Source: Daphnia pulex (lineage: Eukaryota > Arthropoda > Branchiopoda > Diplostraca > Daphniidae). From it: DNA of 64,000 bases. Shown piece after piece: positions 10,270 to 21,900 of this stretch (positions are counted from its first letter, which is position 1; every line of letters starts with the position of its first letter). The stretch is taken from NCBI RefSeq assembly GCF_021134715.1, contig NC_060021.1, forward strand, positions 10,634,501 through 10,698,500. Reading direction: 5' to 3'. The notes under the pieces were generated by a model, which made no database searches, was not told the DNA's origin, and was given only the letters and a program-made list of their open reading frames with translations. A program made the translations under genes and the position numbers.

Positions 10270-11660
10270 GTTCACAGACAAAGTTGTGAGGTACAAAACA
10301 AACAAGCCTGATCTACAGTCGTTGTTACAAATGAGATATGCAAGAACACTTTCCCAGTAAACAAAAAACCGCAAGAGAAAACAATCCCAATCAAAAATGC
10401 CTGGAATAATCGTACTCTGTAACGATTCATAATCAACGCCACCAAAGAGTCAAAAAGGAAGAATAGAGATCGATTTGGTCCTACCTTTAAGCCTGGGAAA
10501 TACGGCCAGACATCCCACAAGTGCTCCTTCTGCTGAAGAGTTGAATCCACCAGACGGGTTCGGAAAAAGGGTGTCCCTCGTGAATACACCCACACACACA
10601 TGGGTGTACACGAGGACAAGGGGAAGAAGAGATTCGTAACTCGACAGACATCGGTAGTTTCTCCAATAAAACAGGATGCTGCATATCTAAATCAAAAATC
10701 AAAAATAAACTACGAAAAACATTGACAGAAACACCATAAGGAATCATTGAAATTGAGACAGTGGATAAAGCCTAATTGTTAACAAATATGAGAATGTAAG
10801 GTTTTCATGAAAAACACTGCATGTAATGCAAGTCATGCATCATTCAAATATATCTATAGCAGGATGCAGGAATAAAAGTAGTCTGTAACGAAAATCATTA
10901 CCCAAGCGATGATGAGACTGAGATTGTTGCTGCTGATGTCCAGCATAAGCAAAACTTGCATATCTTGAAGTTATGATGGCTGGCTCAGACCTAAAAATTG
11001 CACAAATGAAAAGGTTACATATAGTAGGCTACAAACAAACTGCCATGCATCAACAGGGAGCTTACATGATAAATTCTAATAATCAGGCACTATAACATTC
11101 ACAAATTTGGAACAGGATTAACTATTCTATTTCAGCTCCCTTAATCATTCCATAAATTTGTTTTCCTAGTTTTATTACCCTGCCAAACAGTGTTCGTGTG
11201 CATTAAGCGATTCTCTAAAGAGATGCCACCAGAGTTAACGACGACCACATTTTATTGTTTTCCTATTTTTCGTGCGGCCACGTATTATGTTTCCAAAACA
11301 TAATACGTTTTCTTTGTAGTATCAAACTTCGACTCTTTTTCGAAACTTGTAAGCACAACTCAAGCAGACGACACTAATCTTTTAATTGGCCATGATGAAT
11401 AAGATATCGATAGAATTAAAAATCGACCCCCCCCCCTCCCCTAAATCCAAACCGATTAAAGCGGTTTTCTCACCCGCGCTCGACATCCGCTGAACGGATC
11501 GGAATTATTTTAGGATGAAATGGTTTACTTCTTCAAGTTACGACTGAGCCCCCCCAACCGAAGAGACAAGATAAAGTATAAATTTGCACGAAATCCGCAG
11601 ATAATTACTTTTAGATCTAGTCCAGAATCCTCTTGGAAATAGAGAACAACTGCAAATAAG
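10270..11660. other. Spacer between the duplicated elements; no gene seen
   Basis: No convincing ORF. It contains a hairpin at 10576-10615 (CCTCGTG and ACACCCA pairing across a CA-rich loop) and a strong perfect hairpin at 11280-11308. No reverse transcriptase, integrase, primer-binding site or polypurine tract was seen, so an LTR interpretation has no internal support. Confidence 0.5.
11280..11308. repeat. Perfect 13-bp inverted repeat with 3-nt loop
   Basis: ACGTATTATGTTT, loop CCA, then AAACATAATACGT. The stem has no mismatch. Confidence 0.8.
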
Positions 11661-11990
11661 CCATCTGCCGTTGTCTGCTTGAGTCGATGCGAAAGCAATC
11701 GGCAAATATTCTTTTTTCACGTTCAAACGACGCCTGCAGGAGGAATCTATACTGGCAAATATATCGACAAAACGTATTTTCACGGCTGTCGTATAAATCA
11801 TTCGTGAACAAAAACTGAAAGTGATTGCCGGTTGCCATTTTTCGTGTTGTAAATACTGGACAGAAAGACGAATTTCCTAGGAAACCGAGGCACTTTACAA
11901 ACTTGTATTTCGATTCGTTTTTTGTCAAAAAGTACTATACAGCGGGAAATCGTCTAAAAAAGTTATAGAGCGACTCGGCATTTTTCACAA
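11661..11990 (+). repeat. Duplicated noncoding element, copy 2
   Basis: Counterpart of 9945-10269, same orientation, about 1.7 kb downstream. TATAAAT is kept at 11792-11798. Similarity ends sharply after CACAA on the right and fades near 11650 on the left. Confidence 0.85.
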
Positions 11991-13794
11991 TAAGTTGCCA
12001 TCAATTTCCCTGTTGGGACTTTTCAGTCGTCAGGTATTAGTAGCTCAACTTATAAATGTATATCGTCGTCAAGGAGACGGGAGTCGATATTGATTGCAAC
12101 TGTGATTGCTTCCAGGCAACTGGCAGCATCTCTGCAAGTTTTATTAAATGCGCTGGGCCGTTTGTCGTGGAGAGAGTGACACAAATAAATGAAAGAACTC
12201 GAGCTGGGAAAACAACTTTTTGTTGGCTATACTCAGAATCGATAGCCGAAAATCCGAAATTTATGAATAGCGCTACCGTGCCAACACTTTGTGGTGTGGT
12301 TATTGGAGAAATCTTGGAATCCGCATAGTAAACAGCGACTCGCGCTGGTACGACATCACCACTCACAATACCTCTATAGCCATTTTGGGGGCTGCATGCC
12401 ACTTGACCGCCAATTCAGAAAGGGACTTACATGCATGATATTGCTGGTCTTCTCTCTCTTTTTTCGTGTGTTGTTGACTATTGTTTTACTCGGCCGTGAT
12501 ATGTTTTATCGCTCTACAGAGTCGTTTGAAATCTGTGGAATCGTCTGGCAGGTTTTTGGTTTATCAGCGTATTATTCACGGCGGACAGAGAACACCACAT
12601 CTTTAAGGGGAATGATTTATGATTTTTACATATTATTATTCAAATGAGGGCATTATTCAACCGGGGCCATTCCGCAACCCTGTCGCTTTACATGGCTAAC
12701 TTTCTTGCGAAACTTTTTTCTTTTTTGTCTCGAGATATTCGTGAATAATATTTTTTTGATTTACGTCCTTTTACATTTACGCCCATTGACCTGTCAATTG
12801 TGCCTTTATTTGTAGTTTGGCCCTCTCCTCTGACCGACCGGCCATGTAAAAACCAACGGACACACTATCGTCGGACACAACCGCCTGTCATCAATCATCC
12901 GATATTTGTCTCGGTCCGGTTTTCTGTAAGAAAACGTACACAATGAGAAGGATATTGTTTTCGAATAGGGACGTCCATTATTTACGTTTTTATAGTATAC
13001 GAGGAGTCATTTTTTTAAAAAAAGGTTGCCACTAAATTTATGAACTGTATACGTTGTTAGTTGAATTATTTGGGTTCGTTTTTTTTTGTTGTTCCTACGT
13101 GGCTATATTTACATTCCATTCTCTAATCCATAACTGGAATGTCCGTCAGGTTTTGACGTTTGCGCCCTTAAAGAACTGCGAGTCGTATAATTGTTGCATA
13201 TGCGCTTTTAGAAAGCCACCAAAATGGAGCGTGTAATCAGACTGGGGGGATCTAGTCTAAATTTATGGCCAAATTTGCATTCTGTCACTTCTCTTAATGT
13301 CAAATGTCATTCCCGCTTGTTTTTTTTAACTATCTATAGCCTACCTGTTTTTCTATTTGGTTATGTGCGAAGCGGGTCAAAACAAATGGACACAAGTCCG
13401 GTATTTCGTTATCTTGAGATATCGTTATAAAACTCATGTCGTCGTCACGCGAAGGTATCGACAAAATCGTTCGACACAAATTCAAACGGGATTACATTTG
13501 AGCTACGTGACGCAGAAAGAACCCGGATCGATTGTTGTAAAATTTAAATCTAGAGTTATTCCAATGGAAATTTCTTCAGTCTGTTGTAAGGCTAAGTAGG
13601 ACTAGTTGTTTCTTATCTCTAGATCAATAGGCGAATGACGTCATTCGCTCCTGTTTTTATTTTTAAAATTGTAATTTATAGAAGACACACCATATCTTGT
13701 ATAATCAGTATCAGTTTGCTCGCTGGATATCAAATAACCGGCGCACAAGGCCTGATGCAGCTCCAATTTCTCCGTAGGTTTTGTCAACATAATT
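11991..13794. other. Intergenic DNA downstream of the GST gene; no gene seen
   Basis: ORFs at 12056-12328 and 12291-12647 lack any family signature. Near the right end are an 18-bp perfect palindrome (13631-13648) and, for the minus-strand GST, a possible AATAAA poly(A) signal at 13656-13661 (TTTATT on the plus strand), about 135 bp past its stop. Confidence 0.45.
13631..13648. promoter_or_regulatory. 18-bp perfect palindrome with a CRE/ATF core
   Basis: GCGAATGACGTCATTCGC equals its own reverse complement and holds TGACGTCA, the full CREB/ATF site. It lies about 150 bp past the stop of the GST gene. The same octamer occurs in the CCAP receptor gene (near 234 in an exon and 1090 in intron 1). 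Confidence 0.55.
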
Positions 13795-14660
13795 TCAAGC
13801 TTCTTCCATCTTTTTGAGGCTCTTTTGAATGAACTGGCCGTGAATTTTCGCTCCGGCACCGTTGAGTTCCTCGTAGTGAGGGATCTCGTTTTGGCAGCGT
13901 TTGAACCACTTCTGGACGTTAGGATATTTGTCCAAGATCCGGCTGTCGATGGCCTGTCAACAAATGACATAATAAATACTCTCAGTCTCTCCGCAGTTGT
14001 ATGGTGAGTCAGACATGTCTAAGACAAGCTCAGAAACAACAACTCACATCGTAGGAAGAAATGGAGGCCACGAGCGCCAGATCCGCAATCGTCAAATGCT
14101 GGCCAGCTGCGTAAGCTCGATCGCCTATCACAGTGTCAAGGAATCCAATTCCGTCGTGATATTTCTCCAAAGCTGCCGGATCCAGCTGCTTAGCTCCACC
14201 CATCACCACAGGAAGCTGCATATATAACCATTGCTCGTGACATCAATGCGAGGATCCCCTTTTCGGGCAGACAAAAACAATAATAATAAGGGCAGGCGAC
14301 TGTTTTACGTACGTATAAATTCCTCATGTTGACGAAGAGGACGGACGCATCGAAATTGAGAAGCTGATCGATGACTGCTCGTTGCTGGGCATCTTCCGGA
14401 TAGAGATGCTGCCCCTTCTGGCCACCGTATCGGTTAATCAGATAAGCCGAAATGGCCTGGCTCTCGTTCAAACAAAATCCGTCGTCGACGATGGTAGGGA
14501 CGTTGTGCTGAGGATTGATCTTCAGGAATTCCGGTTTCAACTGGTCGCGGTTCATCAGGTTGAGCAGCTTCAGATTGAGGTCCACTCCGGCCAAATAAGC
14601 CGTCATCATGACAGCCCTACAAGGAGGACTCAGAGAAATGTAGTACAAATCGATCGGCAT
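13795..14660 (-). CDS. Glutathione S-transferase, Delta (Delta/Theta) class
   Basis: Three exons on the minus strand, 14660-14313, 14215-14048 and 13953-13795, all phase 0, give 224 residues, the usual GST length. The N-terminal thioredoxin-like domain has the Delta-class start (LYYISLSPPCRAV) with the likely catalytic serine at residue 11, the NPQHNVPTIVDD loop with its cis-proline, and the ES pair (NESQAI) that binds the glutathione gamma-glutamyl group. The helical C-terminal domain carries AAGQHLTIADLALVASIS, the N-capping box of the fold. The enzyme conjugates glutathione to electrophiles in the cytosol and in arthropods takes part in detoxification and oxidative-stress defence. The Trp usual just before the ES pair in fly GSTs is Asn here. 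It is a lone copy in this window. Only the subclass is uncertain. Confidence 0.92.
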
Positions 14661-14999
14661 TCTGGCAGAAAACTGAATTGTCGAAAGGAGATGAATATCT
14701 TATTAAATCAACGTTATCATAGGAGAGTCGCTGAGGTTGGCTTTTCCTTTATCACATCAGAGATAGGCTTTACCGTCCGTCACTCTGACTCGGCAGACAG
14801 ACGTCACCCATGATTTTATTTGTGAAGAGCTGACACCTGTCGATCTCAAACTAAAGTTCGTTGTTGCCGTATTCTGCTACCGATAAGCCATTAGAATTGC
14901 CTTACGTATATTACCTTATTTGAAACCCCAAAAACTTAAATTGTATTTCATGGCCCAACAGGCAATGCATAACACGTACAACTCGAGTCATATCTATAA
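14661..14999. other. Gap between GST and the ankyrin/Mab-21 gene
   Basis: 339 bp with the GST promoter on the right side of that gene. A TTTATT at 14815-14820 is a candidate poly(A) signal for the minus-strand ankyrin gene, about 180 bp past its stop. Confidence 0.4.
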
Positions 15000-17900
15000 T
15001 TAGATAGTGAATGAATGATGTCTTGCGTTGAGTAACCACGTCAGCTGCACTTTGATCAACATGAGCCGCTTCTTGACGTCGTAAGGTATGGGCGAGAAAA
15101 GTGGCATCTGATCGACAGTGATCTTCTCTTTGCCGTCAAAGAAACTCATCGAAAAGTCGTGCTTGTCCAGGAGAACGTCGATGACGCCCTGACTGTGCAC
15201 GATGATGTCGACAGTGTTCCACGGCGGCGGATTCAATTCCATGTAGAGCAGCAGGCAATTCTTAAGGGCGAAAGAGGTGGGATCCCGTTTCAGGACTTGG
15301 CCCTCTTCCGTGCTGTTATTGGCGGCTACAAGGAGTTTGATCAACTGGAAGACTTGCAGCACGGTTGAACCGGAATGCCTGATGCTGCAGAATGTCAAAA
15401 AAACGATAATTCATTTGAATTTGAAAATTGCTAATTCATCCGCAATAGGCATCCATTTTGGCCTTTGAATACTTGAGGAAAGTTTAGATTACCTATCTCG
15501 TTCCAGGGCCGGATAAATAGCTCGCCAACCGTCCATTCCGGGTTTAGCAGCCAAGTATTCCAAATTCTCGCCTCTCTCGGCCACCCGACACCAAGTAGGC
15601 AATTGACTCCGCACGAGGGCCACACCGGCGGCACGCTCAACAACCAAAGATAGTGTGATAGCTAAACGCAGAGGTGGTTGGTTGTTTTTAGGCCGATGGA
15701 CCAAATAAAGAGTCGTATTGATTTCGTCAAAGCTGGACATCCAGTGTTCAAGGATCTCGAAGCGCTGAATCCAGCTGGCGGCCGTCTCCAGCAACGCGTG
15801 GTAGTACTGACTTATTTTGTTGGAGGAAATGACAGGGAGTTTCTGCTTCGACATGAATTGATCAACGAGAACAGCGTCGCCATTATAACGGATCGTCTGC
15901 GGATGTGAAGGATCTTCGTACCAGTCGGCCATGACAATGGCGAAATGAAAAGAATCCTATAGAAAAATGAAGAACACGATCAAATATGATTAGCGATTAC
16001 TACTACCAAGTTCATTATTACCGGTGCGAATAGTTTGGAGCCTTCGGCGATGGAACCGTAAGATATGACGGATGATGGGCGGAAACGGCAATCCATCTGG
16101 CCGGCCTTCTCTGTCAGAGCTTTCACGTAGCCGTGAACGCTGCCAATGGCGTCACACCATCCGCACTTGTTGCGGCGTGCCGGGATTAAAGGAGGCAATT
16201 TACATGGATGAGTCATATCACGAATGAATCGCTGGACTCGTACGGTATCACTCAAACTCAACTGCTCCGAATGGTTCCAAAAGTCTAGAAACTCCATCCA
16301 TTTGGGCGTTGCTGACTTGTACAGTTGATCCTCGTAGAGAAAGGTGACGTAAGGACTCACGTCCAGCAAATAGCGTTCTAATTCGACTAGACCAAACTTT
16401 TCCGGCTGACGTAGGCGGATGCGTTCTTTTTTCATCAGATTTTTTACTAGAGCTGGCGCCAATTCTGGAGGCCCGACGGATTGACAGCAGGAACAAAGGG
16501 CTCGAACTTTCCTTTCACCAAATTCTTTCAGATATTCCAAGACATTTTTGCCAAAGGAATCCGTGACGTTCTTGTTAGCCATTGGGATCAATTGGCGGAG
16601 TGTGGCGTGACATCCAATTCTAGCGGCTTGCGTCAGCGCCGTAGTGCCTTCCGTTGAAACTGCATCGACCGTTTGTTGTTTGAGGTGTGGCAGAATCAAC
16701 TCAACGCAACGACCCACGTCCAAATCGACCGCCAAGGCGGAAGTCAAATAATGCAATACGCTACGATTGCATTTGTCCAATACGTTGACGTTGGCCTTGT
16801 GTTTCACCAGTAAATCGATGACCTTTGGTAGTTCCGCCACCTGGTAGAAGTTCAAACACGCGTGTAATAGAGCAGTCCGACCCAATTTGATGTCGTGACT
16901 CTCTAAATCTCCATCGCGACGGATCAACACTTCGACGGCTTCAGTCCAGCGACTAGAACGGTTGTACTGAAGGAAATAATGTAGAGGCGTCCGGTATTTT
17001 TCGTCACTCTGATTGGGATCAGCACCTGTAAGGAGGGGAAAAAAAATTAACTGTGACTATAAATACAGACAGGATTTATCAAAAAATAAATTACCGTGTC
17101 GTCCAATCATGGAATCGACCAATTCGGGTAGATTGTCTTCATGATAATGAAGAGCAATCAAATGAAGTGCTGTCCTCTTGTGCATAGCCCCGTAATTGAT
17201 GCAAGTAGCTTTGGCACTCAGCAATTGATCGATGACGTCACCCAAATTAGGGCGTTGGTAAAAGAGGCAGACTTCGTGAAGAGCCGTGATGTTCTTGTCG
17301 TCACGAATGTTGGCATCGGCTCCGTGTCGTACCAAAACCGCAACAGCTCCGAGAAGATGCTCATCGTGATGGGTCCGACACAAACAATGCAATGCGGTTC
17401 GGTTTTCTATCGTTTTTGCATGGAGACTGGCCCGACGAAGGACGAAAAAAGACAGAATGGAATCCAACTTCTTGTTGGTGTTGTAATTACACAACAGGTG
17501 AAGTGGAGAGGCTCGCACTCGATATTCTTTGGCGTTGATGTCGGCCCCAGAGCGCAACAATTCTTCTAATCCTTGTAGTTGCAATTCTGTAGAAATCATG
17601 GCATTAAAGCACATGTAGTGGAAAGGCGTGTATCCCCTTAAATCGACGGCTTTTAAGTTTGCTCCATGTTCCAGCATCAGTTTGAGAGCTTCTATAAAGT
17701 GATTTGATCCATTAAACCCACAAAGCAAGTGCAACGAACTCAGGCCGATTGGGTCTTGCCAATTAATTTCCTCTGGATCTGTTAGGTCATTCAGATGAGA
17801 TTTGAGGGCTTCAACTAAGTCGCTGCCATGGTTATAGAAACACTCGTTGTGAATCGGTGTCAATTTACTGGGTTTGTCTGGGGTTTGTAAAGCCGGACTC

Positions 17901-18097
17901 AAAGCCGCTGCACGTGGGGCGCCTCCAGCTGACAGAAAAGTATGACGTATGTGTTCTTGTTCAGACTCGTTGAGTCGTCTGCTGACCTAATTGAAATAAA
18001 GAGAACATACACTTTGAGTTAAACAACAAAAATAACCTACACAACGACAAATGCATAATACCTTAACTCGAGATGTTTTATCCTTAGTAGTTGCCAT
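15000..18097 (-). CDS. Ankyrin-repeat protein fused to a Mab-21/cGAS-like domain with a degenerate active site
   Basis: Five exons (18097-18062, 17986-17095, 17025-16022, 15956-15493, 15384-15000; phases 0, 1, 0, 2) give 926 residues. Residues about 60-560 form roughly ten ankyrin repeats (many with xTALHxL or xTPFHYM cores and GADIN/GANL turns). Residues about 600-926 resemble Mab-21 proteins: a GS motif (YGSIAEGSKLFAP, 632-644), and a C-terminal helical part (SFALKNCLLLYMEL with PPPW) matching the family's SYHLKT...W signature. In active cGAS-like enzymes the GS motif is followed by a Glu-x-Asp metal pair (APNEFD in human cGAS); here the aligned residues are Ser646 and His648 (APDSFHF). The third acidic residue is also replaced (LSLVVE near 749). 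The protein is therefore probably a scaffold or sensor and not a nucleotidyltransferase. No signal peptide. It lies 340 bp from the GST gene and 0.9 kb from the PIWI gene, same strand. The ankyrin part is certain; the Mab-21 assignment is from motif recognition. Confidence 0.8.
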
Positions 18098-18998
18098 ATT
18101 CTTGTCTGTTCTTAGGCGTGTCCAAATGCGTTGTTGTCTAGAATCTCGTTGCACTTCATGCAATTGAAACTCACAAATGACAGATAAGCAGGAGAGAGAT
18201 GACTGAAGGCAGAATATCTGGATAAGTACAGATAGCTTATCTGCTAGTTACACAATAGTTAAACACATAAACCCAATAGTCAGACGAGGTGGGCTCAGCA
18301 CTTTCGTGGGCTCAGCACTTTCGAAAATATTCTTCAACACGTGGAGAAAGCTTCAAAGTAAGACGACAGTGCCGAAGTTCTTAAAATAGCACAAGCCCTA
18401 GGCATTTTCCACCCCCGCCACCTGGCAGAGGTAATCTGTGATGCAATGTGCTGACGCATAAACCCATGTAAAAGACCAGCCGCCACGACCACTACCAGCA
18501 GAATACATTTAGTAAGACCGTTTTTCCTTTGTTTGATTCCAAGGACAAGCCAATTTGGAATTCGCCCATCCCTCTTCCTATATCCAGCCTCAAAACGATG
18601 AAAAGCGGCTTTTCAAAACAGAATCAGCCAATCAAGAAAAACTAAAGACACAAACTAGTGAAAAATTTAAATTTTAAGGCCTCTTCAGGTCTATAAAACC
18701 TTAAGATAAATGTATTAGAAAAATAGGTTTGAAAAAGATAAGTTTATTTACTTGATTAGATGTACAGAGCGTTTTTTTTAAGTACGCTGGAAAAAAAATA
18801 TCACTTGAGATGAAACGAACACCTCTTCCTTGTTATATGAGATTATATCACGAACGTGACTCAAAAGTGGAATTAAAAAAGCAAACATAAGAAATCAATA
18901 TTCCTGAGTTGAAAAGCAACCACCTAATACGGTGTTTCATATCTTCTTTAAGAAAAAATTGGTATTTCACCAGATCCAAAACTGAAGACTTCTGTTTT
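18098..18998. other. Gap between the ankyrin/Mab-21 gene and the PIWI gene
   Basis: About 900 bp without ORFs of interest. It should hold the ankyrin gene promoter (right of 18097) and the PIWI 3' UTR; TTTATT at 18743-18748 is a candidate PIWI poly(A) signal. A near-duplicate GTGGGCTCAGCACTTTCG occurs twice in a row near 18289-18322. Confidence 0.45.
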
Positions 18999-21900
18999 TT
19001 ACAGAAAGTAGAGACGATTGGACAATTCTAGTTGTGGTTCCTTGCGAATGCTCTCGCCAACCAAATAGGCCAATTTGTGAGCGTACTGCAAAAAGAAAAA
19101 AAGTTTGTAATTGATTACGAAGTAATAGAACAATGACAATTTTTCTTTTTAGATTACCTGACAAGGAGCTGGAACGCGAATAGTACCCGGCCAATTGTAA
19201 TACATGTGAGTCATTTTGTAGGCCAACTTTTGCAAATTATCCGGCTTCATTCCGCCATCGTGCACGACAATAAAATGAGTGGGCGAAACTGTGCCCTGGG
19301 TGACAAATTGCGAAACGAGGAAAAAATCCCACCAATCTCGACGGGTCACTGTGTGGTCGACAACAGTCCCTGGTGGAGGATTGTTTATTGCACCTCTCTA
19401 TAAGAAAAGAAAAAATAAACCAATTCAGTAAGAACTAGAAAGCAAAACAACAAAACAAAAAAACTCACCGAGTTATGAAACAAGCGAGTATTGATCCTCT
19501 TTTGCACCACCACCATAGTAAACTTTGGTTCAAATGGAGGAGACAATGCTTGGAATGCTGACAAAAACTGCGCGGCCTCATGTGCGGCAGCAAATTGCAG
19601 CTGTCCATCTCCAACCCCGTCACGAAACAAAACAATTTGTTTTGGGTAATCTTGATTGAGCTAAAATGACAACATTTGCATCAACTACTAAAAAGCAAGA
19701 ATAAACTAAAAACCAAATTATTGATGTCGTCACGTACCTCATAATACTTTTTCAACGACTCGAGGAAACAAATCTTCAATGTGTCAACCAACTCAACTCC
19801 AGGTCCTTGATATTTGGCACGGCTGAACCATCGTGTCAGTCCGGGGTTCACTGAAGCAACGAAACCTACCACAGACTGTCCACGTTTCGTCGGGTCATGG
19901 TAAACGTCCACTCCACAGACCATCAAAGTCTTGGTGGGAATGCTAACAGCCCAAAGTTCACCTCCCATTTTGCAGTTTATCTGAAGAGCGATTTTCTGAA
20001 CAATAGATCGAAGCTTGGACGGATTTGAGATCGTTTTGCTGTTCATCATTTGAGATGGAATGGCATATTGAGCAGTGCATAGAGTTTTGACGGCAGCGTA
20101 ACGATCATCTCGCGAAGTAGGAAAAATAGCAACCACCAACTGAAGCTGGAAGAAGGTAAAGAAAATTTGAAAATTATGATTTATCCAAGGTAGTGATTAT
20201 GAATGCTATATTACCGAAGAATTGATTTCATCCCTGATACGATTAACGTACGTATCTGTGCGGTCATTGGGTAAGCCCACCATTTTAGGTGGTTTTATGC
20301 GAATACCCATCTTCGATCCAACTTCCATTAAAGTCTTGCTAAAATCATTAGCATTATTCAGATTTCGATCCGTGTACACCAAAATCCATGTTTCAATTTT
20401 GACCGCGACTAATATGTCGTTGCCCAGATTACGGGACCAGTCACATTGGGGATTAGTAGTGAAATTAGATTTACTCAGAAAAATCTTTTCTGGTTCGATC
20501 ACTCGGCCCTCAAGGGATAGCGGCATAGGAGCTAAAGAAAGGCCCCATTCCGAGAGAACACTTTTAGCTCTCTCATTGTCTGCAACAGTAACACAATTAA
20601 GGAACGCAAACGAAAACATTAAAACAGTTTTATAACTTACTGTTAACGGATTGGATGTAGTCGGTCAGTGCCTTTACTCTAGCCATTGGCGCGACTTTAG
20701 TGTGAGTCGCAAGAGATCTCATAATCGTAAAATTACTTCTTAGACGGTCATCCAGTCCCGTTAGGAAGCACAACTCAGGCACCAGACACACAAGAACAGT
20801 TTCGTCTTCTTTCCCTTGCATCTTTTTCTTCAATCTAAATTAAAATTTCAATTTAATTGTTGTTTGACATGTAAGATTTATGAAAACTCACCTATTTAGC
20901 AGCATTGGTTGGCCCTTGTCTTGAATATCAATGTTATACTGCTTCTTGTAGTAGTCTACATATGACATTGGTTCGCCCTGACAGTCAAAAATCGATGAAG
21001 GATTTTTATCGAAAAGGATCTCATCGATGCGGTACATTTTGTTATTGTAACGCGTAAGCACCGAGAGTCCAATGAGAACATCTTGAGCCGTCTGATGGAA
21101 ATATCCGCCTTTCTTACTCATTTCCACGCTGCAAAACAAGGCATTTAACATATTGCGAGATTAATAGTAAACCTATTCTTACAGCTCATCGCGAACAGTA
21201 GTTGTGCGCAGTACTCGGAATGAAACATCGCAGCACAACATTAGTCCATCTTCAAATTCGTTGATGGCAGTTACATAGCCAGGCCAGACCTCCAGTCTAA
21301 AAATGAAAAACATTAATATACTTATCTTCAATTAAGAAGTTACCATAAGCCAAATTTACTTTTCAGCAGGCATAAAAATTGGCGAACTCGGATTAAAATA
21401 GTTTCGGTTTATCTGAACCATGCCCAATATGCGAGCAATCTTCCTGATAAGAACATTGTAGAAATGGATGCTGTCCGCAGCACGCCTTTTCTGTCTCAAC
21501 GTCAATTTAACCTCAACGGGTTCGTTTGTTGCCGGATGCATACTTTGAAATGATGTAACCTATTAAACACAATATATTTTATTATTTTCAGTAAAAAAAT
21601 TTTAAAAATTGTTAACTACTGAACTATCATATCTTACAGTGTTCTCAAATTGATATGGCAGGTACAAAGTAACACCATCAAATGTTTTGGCTGGGCCTAA
21701 CGTCTCTCGATGTTGGTTCAACAATTGAAAACGCACTTCTTTCGAGTCGCACAATGGGAAAAATGAGACTTCATATTCATAGATTCCCTTGCCAGGATCT
21801 ATGTTCACCCGAACATAATTAGCAACGACATCAATCCTGGATTAAAAACATTTAATGACTAAGAAAATTGGACAATGGGATATTTTTATGCAGAAACGTA

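Noticed and set aside
9945..11990. LTR retrotransposon
   Set aside because: No gag/pol ORF, primer-binding site, polypurine tract or target-site duplication seen between or outside the repeats.
12056..12328. 90-residue plus-strand ORF
   Set aside because: Opposed by an equally long antisense ORF and lacking any recognisable motif; coding status cannot be supported.
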